Shown one piece after another: positions 56,511 through 64,000 of a stretch of 64,000 nucleotides of DNA. Numbering within the stretch: position 1 is the stretch's first letter; every line of letters starts with the position of its first letter. The DNA lies in assembly GCA_032622095.1 (NCBI GenBank), contig CP136068.1, positions 13,623,729 through 13,687,728 of the forward strand. Reading direction: 5' to 3'. A program made the position numbers and the translations under genes. The stretch is from Siphonodentalium dalli (taxonomy: Eukaryota > Mollusca > Scaphopoda > Gadilida > Siphonodentaliidae). A model generated the notes under the pieces. It was not told the DNA's origin, did no database searches, and saw only the letters and a list, made by a program, of their open reading frames with translations.

Positions 56511-58371
56511 AGATGTGAATTTAAATAAATATCAGAAGACTGGGTCCATACATTATGTTACATTACTGCCATGGCTCATAATGTAAAAGGTAGGGCAGGT
56601 CAGGTCTCCCAAATCTCTGAAATTTCATTTTTTGGCACCGTAATAAAAATTTATCAGTCTCTGAACCCCTGTTTTGATTTTATTTGTTGCATCTCATCAT
56701 ATTGAACTAAGTTTGGCCCCAAATGGCCCAGATAGAGTCCATTCTCAGAAATTGATGACCAAAAATGCATATTTTAAGGTAGGGCGGGTGTCGTGTAAGG
56801 CAGAAGAAACTTGGCCCACTCATTTTTATTCACTCTATATGTGGCAACAAACATCTAAAGAACTGTCTGAGATGTGAATTTAAATAAACATCAAAAGACT
56901 GGGTCAATACATTATGTTACATTACTGCCATGGCTCATAATGTAAATTGTAGGGCAGGTCAGGTCTCCCAAATCTCTGAAATTTCATGTTTTTGGCACCG
57001 TAATACAAATTTATCAGTCTCTGAACCCCTGTTTTGATTTTATTTGTTGCATCTCATCATATTGAACTAAGTTTGGCCCCAAATGGCCCAGATAGAGGCC
57101 ATTCTCAGAAATTGATGACCAAAAATGCATATTTTAAGGTAGGGCGGGTGTCGGGTAAGGCAGAAGAAACTTGGCCCACTCAGTTTTATTCACTCTATAT
57201 GTGGCAAAAAACAACTAAAGAACTGTCTGAGATGTGAATTTAAATAAATATCAAAAGAATGGGTCCATACATTATGTTACATTACTGCCATGGCTCATAA
57301 TGTAAAAGGTAAGGCAGGTCAGGTCTTCCAAATCTCTGAAATTTCATGTTTTTGGCCCCATAATACAAATTTATCAGTCTCCGAACCCCTGTTTTGATTT
57401 TATTTGTTGCATCTCATCATATTGAACTAAGTTTGGCCTCAATTGACCCAGATAGAGGCCATTCTCAGAAATTGATGACCAAAAATGCATATTTTAAGGT
57501 AGGGCGGGTGTCGTGTAAGGCAGAAGAAACTTGGCCCACTCATTTTTATTCACTCTATATGTGGCAACAAACATCTAAAGAATTGTCTGAGATGTGAATT
57601 TAAATAAACATCAAAAGACTGGGTCAATACATTATGTTACATTACTGCCATGCAGCCATGGCTCATAATGTAAATTGTAGGGCAGGTCAGGTCTCCCAAA
57701 TCTCTGAAATTTCATGTTTTTTGCACCGTAATACAAATTTATCAGTCTCTGAACCCCTGTTTTGATTTTATTTGTTGCATCGCATCATATTGAACTAAGT
57801 TTGGCCCCAAATGGCCCAGATAGAGGCCATTCTCAGAAATTGATGACCAAAAATGCATATTTTAAGGTAGGGCGGGTGTCGGGTAAGGCAGAAGAAACTT
57901 GACCACTCATTTTTATTCACTCTATATGTGGCAATAAACATCTAAAGAACTGTCTGAGATGTGAATTTAAATAAATATCAAAAAACTGGGTCCATACATT
58001 ATGTTACATTAATGCCATCGCTCATAATGTAAAAGGTAGGGCAGGTCAGGTCTCCCAAATCTCTGAAATTTCATGTTTTTGGCCCCTTAATCAGCCTTAA
58101 TACAAATTTATCAGTCTCTGAACCGCTGTTTTGATTTTATTTATTGTATCTCATCATATTGAACTAAGTTTGGGCCCAAATGGCCCAGATAGAGTCCATT
58201 CTCAGAAATTGATGACCAAAAATACATATTTTGAGGTAGGGCGGGTGTGGGGTAAGGAAAGATAAACTTGTCCACTCATTTTTATTCACTCTATATGTGG
58301 CAAAATATATCTAGAAAACTGTCTGAGATGTGATCTAAATGAATATCAAAAGTCTGGGACAATTTGTTATG
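56511..58371 (+). repeat. 360-bp satellite array, five units
   Basis: AGATGTGAATTTAAATAAA starts units at 56511, 56871, 57231, 57591 and about 57957; a diverged start (AGATGTGATCTAAATGAATA) lies at 58327. Unit identity is high in the first three and drops towards the right. A 67-codon frame recurs every 360 bp (56674, 57034, 57394) purely because 360 is a multiple of three. The array resumes at 60933 after an insertion. Confidence 0.9.
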
Positions 58372-58375
58372 TTAA

Positions 58376-60928
58376 AGGCACGTGAGGCCTTAATTGTCGA
58401 AAATATTCATATTTGTTCCAAACACTGTAAACAGAAAAACATTAAAACGCATACAGTTTCGCCCATATATATCATGACCATCGCGTAAACAGCATGTTAT
58501 CGTAAAGACCTACTATATTTTACCTAAGCAAGAGCCTGATTGTGTAACAGAAGACCGCACAATGCTACTGGCTAATCACACACAAATGGCATAAACGCTC
58601 TTTATTAGTTCCATATCAGGAATTCACCATCAAGGAACGCTCTTTATCTTTACCATCATAATATAAACAAACGCCAGAAAAGTAACTTTTTATGCTTTTG
58701 TTTACATAACAATGGTCAAACATATGACATTGTAATACGACCCTGCCTAACTATGCTTAAAAGCCATGTCCTGATTGGCCAGTGGCCCGAGTTACCATGG
58801 CTATCTCGTTCCAGTTTTGTGGTACAATTCTACTTTTTCCAATTGTACCACGAAAAAAATCGGTTTATTCAGATCGCCGCACGCGACTTTTCCCGTCTTT
58901 TCTAACTCCGCGCAAACGGGGCATCAACGGAGTACACCCGCACCCGTAACCCTTTGAATTTTTCTATATCTTGACAATCTTGCGAATTTTCTAGCGATTT
59001 GTCGCTTGAAACCAGTTTGGTTGCCAATGAATATGGTCCAAATGATGTTATGGTATATTTAAGAAATAAATACACGGTGTAGAGGTGTGTATGGTCAAGT
59101 TGTACCACAAAAAACTGATTGTAGGACGACGCGTAGCGGAGTCCTACAATCAGTTTTTTGTGGTACAACTTGACCATACACACCGATACACCGTGTATTT
59201 ATTTCTTTTGTAATACGACTGAAAGTTTATGGTCACAATTCGACTGAATAGTCAACGAAATACTGCGCTTTTTCGGTCTCAGGTGAGAAAACATTTCGTG
59301 GTGTAATTCGTATTGGGCGTACTCGATTTCTTTGCATGGAGTACTCTCGTAATGTCTTGTCTTGTTATGAAATTCCCCCGTTGACTTTTCGAGGCACCTC
59401 TTCTAGAAATAATCGTTGTGATTGGCTAAAAACGATGTGTTTTCAGCGGCGCCCGTGCGTTTCATTTAAATTGTACAGGAAATACGATGCGGTCATTTCT
59501 GTTTTGAACGTTGTTGCGACAACATGAATATGATCATCGACTATGGACCAATTTCCTTACACAAAGCGATCTAAATGATCTAGTTTACTAAACTAATCTT
59601 ATTCCCCTTCTGTACTGGTGAACAAACGCTTTCATTTTCAACTTGATTCCGAAATATCGAATATGATCGAGATTCGAATCGACGAATGCACAGCCCGGCC
59701 CCATGGATTTATTTTATTAAATAACTTTCTTTGGTCGTAACATATATCAATATACCATAACATCATTTGGACCATATTCATTGGCAACCAAACTGGTTTC
59801 AAGCGACAAATCGCTAGAAAATTCGCAAGATTGTCAAGATGTAGCAAAATTCAAAGGGTTACGGGTGCGGGTGTACTCCGTTGATGCCCCGTTTGCGCGG
59901 AGTTAGAAAAGACGGGAAAAGTCGCGTGCGGCGATCTGAATAAACCGATTTTTTTTGTGGTACAATTGGAAAAAGTAGAATTGTACCACAAAACTGGAAC
60001 GAGGTAGCCATGGTAACTCGGACCACTGGCCAATCAGGACATGGCTTTTAAGCATAGTTAGGCATGGTCGTATTACAATGATATATGTTACGACCAAAGA
60101 AAGTTACTTAATAAGTATATTAAATGACAAAATAAATCCATGGGGCCGGGCTGTGCATTCGTCGATTCGAATCTCGATCATATTCGATATTTCGGAATCA
60201 AGTTGAAAATGAAAGCGTTTGTTCACCAGTATACAGAAGGGGAATAAGATTAGTTTAGTAAACTAGATCATTTAGATCGCTTTGTGTAAGGAAAATGGTC
60301 CATAGTCGATGATCATATTCATGTTATCCCAACAACGTTCAAAACAGAAATGACCGAAATCGTATTTCCTGTACAATTTAAATGAAACGCACGGGCGCCG
60401 CTGAAAACACATCGTTTTTTAGCCAATCACAACGATTATTTCTAGAAGAGGTGCCTCGAAAAGTCAACGGGGGAATTTAATAACAAGACAAGATATTACC
60501 AGAGTACTCCATGCACAGAAATCGAGTAGGCCCAATACGAATTACACCACGAAATGTTTTCTCACCTGAGACCGAAAAAGCGCAGTATTTCGTTGACTAT
60601 TCAGTCGAATTGTGACCATAAACTTTCAGTCGTATTACAAAAGAAATAAATACACGGTGTATCGGTGTGTATGGTCAAGTTGTACCACAAAAACTGATTG
60701 TAGGACTCCGCTACGCGTCTTCCTACAATCAGTTTTTTGTGGTACAACTTGACCATACACACCTCTACACCGTGTATTTATTTCTTAAATAACATACTGT
60801 GTATGCGATATTTCTTATTTGTATACGGACAAAGTATATCTACATTTTGATGTTGTTTCTGTTTGTAGCGGTTTTTGACGGGTGGAGATATTTTCACAGG
60901 ATACCCACCGCCAAGGCCAACCGTACCT
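58376..60928. mobile_element. Composite fold-back element flanked by TTAA
   Basis: Interrupts the satellite. TTAA stands on both sides (58372-58375, 60929-60932), with short imperfect terminal repeats (AGGCACGTGAGGCC against GGCCAACCGTACCT). TTAA duplication is typical of piggyBac-type insertion, but no transposase is present. Internal order is A-H-B-A'-B'-H': A (58738-59060) is inverted at 59745-60065, B (59190-59740) at 60085-60650, and the hairpin H (59083-59182) recurs at 60664-60762. The identical 60-codon frames at 58775-58957 (+) and 59851-60033 (-) lie in A and A' and are not genes. Confidence 0.6.
59083..59182. repeat. Perfect hairpin, 44-bp arms
   Basis: GTGTGTATGGTCAAGTTGTA through AATCAGTTTTTTGTGGTAC and back; centre at about GACGCGTAGCGGAGTC. 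The same hairpin recurs at 60664-60762. The word TTGTACCAC also forms a smaller hairpin at 58818-58852. Confidence 0.85.
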
Positions 60929-60932
60929 TTAA

Positions 60933-61320
60933 GTTACTGCCATGGCCCATAATGTAAAAGGTAGGGTAGGTCGACTGGTCTCCCAAATTTGTGAAAATTC
61001 ATGTTTTTATCAGTCTCTGAACCCCTGTTTTGATTTTATTAAATGTATCTCATCATATTGAATTAAGTTTGACCCAGGTATAGCCCATTCTCATGAATTC
61101 ATAATCAGAGATCCATAATTTGAAGGACGACAGGTGTGGGCTAAGGCAGGGGAAACTTGTTCTACTTGATTTTAGTTACTATATATGTGGCTCAATACTG
61201 CTAAAGAACTGCATGAGACGTTGTTCTAAACTAATATCAAATGACCGAGCCCATAAAGTATTTGATATTATAATTGCCATATAGCCCGTAATGTGAAAGG
61301 TGGGCCTATGGCAGCTCTGT
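60933..61320 (+). repeat. Diverged 360-bp satellite unit beyond the insertion
   Basis: CTGCCATGGCCCATAATGTA, GAACCCCTGTTTTGATTTTA and CTAAAGAACTGCATGAGA show it is the continuation of the array at 56511-58371. Confidence 0.7.
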
Positions 61321-61484
61321 GCTCATATGATTGTTAGTCAATTGTGCTCATTATAAGAGAGAAACATAGGAACGGTCTCATTACTTGTGTTTCTTCGGTT
61401 AAAATAGCAATATATTAGACTTATGTGTCAAATAATAATACGACATCTGCTTTTAACCTATAACTATATGTACTTTTAGTGTTG

Positions 61485-61592
61485 ATAACCCGGCGACGCT
61501 ATTGGATGCATTGTGTATTATATTGACGTCTATACCGGATGTTTACAATTTGACATAGGGCAGACGGGTCTGTTGCTCCCTGTCGGAGTATA
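61485..61592. repeat. Inverted copy of the 43951-44075 repeat
   Basis: See the entry at 43951. Preceded by the shared GGCGACGCTATTGGA. Confidence 0.75.
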
Positions 61593-61945
61593 CCTTACTA
61601 ACAAACTGTGAACGGAGACTTTCAGCCGACTCGAAGTCGGACTCGGACCACAACATTTAGTGTGTCCCCTGTATCGGCATCGATGTGAAACCAGGAAGTT
61701 GGATGCAAGCAGGAAGTATTTGGGATATCGACAGGCTGAATAATGATCGAAAACGGGCATACTAGGAAGTTAAATCTAAGACGACGACAATGAAAACAGT
61801 GATCGAATTAATAATACAAATTGAACTGACACTTGTTTTTTACTTCTGTTTTATTCACAATGGATGTGAGTTGTAACTTGAAGTTGAACAAACTTAAGTC
61901 TTAACAAAGTCTACCCAGATAGTGAGATACGGAGATAGTACACCT

Positions 61946-61983
61946 ACGTTGGCCCAAAGTAATTTCTATCGTTGGGCCAACGT
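61946..61983. repeat. 12-bp-arm inverted repeat
   Basis: ACGTTGGCCCAA and TTGGGCCAACGT around a 14-base loop, directly before the direct repeat that starts at 61990. Confidence 0.75.
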
Positions 61984-61989
61984 TGGAAT

Positions 61990-62205
61990 TAAATTCCATG
62001 AGATGGGTTTTAGAAAAACATCTTGCCCTAAATATAGAGCGTTCAATAAAACTACTTCATAGGATTTAATTTAACTGTTCTCATTTTGTGTTAAACAATT
62101 AAGATTACTTTTTGAAAACCATTTACTACATGTTGTCAGAACATAGCTTAAATATTTAAAAGCAGTCAAGTTTTAGTTTAGATTTATACCTTTTTTGAAC
62201 CGCTG
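61990..62205 (+). repeat. Direct repeat, left copy
   Basis: AATTCCATGAGATGGGTTTT to ACCTTTTTTGAACCGC. The same sequence returns at 62668-62701 plus 62961-63143, nearly identical but split by a 259-bp insertion (62702-62960) rich in ACATGCAAGACA words. Two copies with about 460 bp between them resemble a pair of terminal repeats or a local duplication; the ends are not TG..CA. Confidence 0.7.
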
Positions 62206-62463
62206 TAAATTTTCTTGAATCACTGTAAAATTCTCAAATGATGGAGACATATATTCTACAGCAATAAACATGCTACTGAAATAACTGTTATTTCCTACTA
62301 TTCTAATTCTTAAGAGGGTGGAAGGGTGGGTAAATTTTATAACATTTATTGCTGCCACTTCGTAAGGCAGATGAAGACAAAGTAATTTTATTACAGCAAT
62401 TTAGCGAGCGCGCCAAAATTGTAACTCACATTGTTAGCCAATGAAAATAGATAACACATATAA

Positions 62464-62544
62464 TGACGTCATGCAACCATGCCTATTATTAGAAAGCATA
62501 ACTGATGTAATAGACTTATTTATAGATCACAAATAATGACGTCA
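62464..62544. promoter_or_regulatory. Two CRE-like palindromes
   Basis: TGACGTCA at 62464-62471 and 62537-62544, inside a duplicated block of about 73 bp (TAATGACGTCA followed by CCAACATGC/CAACCATGC). The octamer is the CREB/ATF consensus. No promoter or gene is evident nearby, so function is speculative. Confidence 0.3.
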
Positions 62545-62667
62545 CGCCAACATGCATATTCATGAGAAGGCGCCACCAATGTAATAGTCTTTTTTATAGA
62601 GTTATCTCGCTTAGATTAATATGAACCCTAGTCACGGAATTACTCGATTTGTAGACAAATAGAATCA

Positions 62668-63143
62668 ATTCCATGAGATGGGTTTAGAAAAACATCTTGA
62701 AGACCATATATTACCTTTAACGGTTTATTGCGGATGACTTGATCATATACGAAGTGACAAACAATCATACATCAACAAACATACAATACATGCAAGACAA
62801 AGATGACAAACATGCAAGACATATACATATACATACGGAACACATGCAATACCACTGACACACATGCAACTAATTTATCACATCAAACAAGCATATGAAT
62901 GCACATGCACTGAGATCAAATCAAATAAGGAAACAGATTCAAGTCAAGTGTTTGTTTCCTACTTGCCCTAAATATAGAGCGTTCAATAAAACTACTTCAT
63001 AGGATTTAATTTAACTGTTCTCATTTTGTGTTAAACAATTAAGATTACTTCTTGAAAACCATTTACTACATGTTGTCAGAACATAGCTTAAATATTTAAA
63101 AGCAGTCAAGTTTTAGTTTAGATTTATACCTTTTTTGAACCGC
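62668..63143 (+). repeat. Direct repeat, right copy, interrupted
   Basis: Right partner of 61990-62205, with an insertion at 62702-62960. Confidence 0.7.
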
Positions 63144-63592
63144 CAAGCCATAGGCCACCAAAAAAGGAAAGATCAGGAGGAAAAAACTGAAACATTAAAC
63201 ATGAAGTTGGGAGCAAATTCGGGCCCTCTCTCTTCAAATGACCTATGATCGCAATGCCATCAAATGATCACATGCCTCAGCAATTACCTACCAATCTGAT
63301 AACTAAACATAAACGAACCATAAAAGTAATGCCACAAACAGACCAATAGTCGCAATGCCACTATTAAAGTTATCATGCCACTACTTTCCTAGTCGATACT
63401 TTTAAAGTACTATGTATATAAATTGATTTATATCACCATCCATATACTGAAAACTATAATTATAAAATAGTATCCGAATTATAACAGAAATGACACAAAC
63501 AGACCCACAGTCGCGCTGCCACTGCTCAAGTCACTGTCAAGCCTTTTATATTCCGTATATTACATTATATTGATGTTGCTAACTTTAGGAAA

Positions 63593-64000
63593 TTAAGTTA
63601 ATCTATTCACCACTTGAATCATAAGAGATCTCATCCTCCTTGTCCCTTCATAATTCAAATGCAACTTATCCCCTGCATACAAATCTAGAATTGGAGCTCC
63701 TTTGGCAATAAATACTCTATATGTTTTCAAAAATTCTATACGATATTCTTGGCACAAGTCATTTAACAGATCATTCACAGATATTACTTTTGTACCCAGC
63801 TCTAATATGTCTGTAGGCCTAGGTATTATTGATGACATGATGATTTTTGCCCTAGAAACCTTCTTTGAACATTTTATTAGAGATTCAAAGGCTTTTCTAA
63901 TATCTTCTTCTGATGATTCTTCTATGTTATTGGTTCCAACGTGATATATTATGTGAGAGTAGGATGATAATTTGTTACCATACAACTTCCCTGACTTCAC
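63593..64000 (-). CDS. SGNH/GDSL-hydrolase-like domain, partial
   Basis: Open from the window edge to the stop at 63593-63595; 135 residues, N-terminus outside the window. The pattern HVGTNNI (block III, GxND-like), then IIMSSIIPRP and DKLHLNYEG (block V with its D-x-x-H pair) is that of SGNH esterases. In bivalves this form is common in ORF1 of CR1-type LINEs and in retroelement-derived genes. The block I serine would lie upstream, beyond the window. Substrate unknown; a LINE ORF1 esterase is the most likely identity. Confidence 0.65.
   Translation of the reverse strand: MKSGKLYGNKLSSYSHIIYHVGTNNIEESSEEDIRKAFESLIKCSKKVSRAKIIMSSIIPRPTDILELGTKVISVNDLLNDLCQEYRIEFLKTYRVFIAKGAPILDLYAGDKLHLNYEGTRRMRSLMIQVVNRLT

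Noticed and set aside
56674-57597. 67-codon ORF repeated three times
   Set aside because: Satellite period of 360 is a multiple of three, so any chance frame recurs.
58775-60033. Identical 60-aa ORFs on opposite strands
   Set aside because: Arms A and A' of the fold-back element; no other coding evidence.

Overview
The window looks like nuclear DNA of an animal, most likely a bivalve mollusc. It is AT-rich and has spliceosomal exon/intron boundaries, an immunoglobulin-type exon with phase 1-1 borders, a BEN-domain exon and several kinds of retro- and DNA transposons. It also carries tandem-core repeats ending in tetranucleotide runs and a terminal hairpin, an architecture well known from bivalves (pearl/CvG-like, probably Helitron-derived). 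Nothing bacterial is present: no operons, no rRNA or tRNA genes and no CRISPR array. Most open frames are chance frames in repeats, and no search could be run, so family names rest on motifs read by eye.

Layout. 1-7000: decayed LINE 3' end, dispersed repeats and tandem-core elements. 7595-8519 (-): a Thr-rich, BEN-domain exon with one frameshift. 9259-12288 (+): a Tc1-like DD34E transposase gene split by a clean 1.88-kb intron. 12585-13265: a fold-back element. 13526-20831 (-): scattered exons of an immunoglobulin-superfamily gene, with repeats in its introns. 19190-19765 and 22216-24020: more tandem-core elements. 25168-30321: a complete, very young, non-autonomous LTR retrotransposon with target duplication, primer-binding site, purine tract and a single long ORF that starts with a helix-hairpin-helix motif. 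31190-39140: about 8 kb of tandem core repeats with recent internal duplications. 39484-42080: another tandem-core element and a cluster of palindromic elements. 42663-46118: two large fold-backs. 47225-56501 (+): a 9.28-kb LINE flanked by a 9-bp target duplication, inserted in a 360-bp satellite (56511-58371). 58376-60928: a composite fold-back flanked by TTAA. 63593-64000 (-): part of an SGNH-hydrolase ORF that runs off the window.

How it fits together. The host genes are the Ig gene, and perhaps the BEN exon. Everything else is a layered transposon landscape, and insertion order can be read at several points: the LINE and the TTAA element both went into the 360-bp array. The most unusual signal is in the LTR element. 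About seventeen short hairpins, nearly all with a CCTTC-type 5' arm, a purine 3' arm and usually a 3-nt loop, are scattered through its leader, ORF and 3' region. They show compensatory changes, and nearly all imperfect pairs are G.U in the sense strand, which suggests a structured RNA signal.
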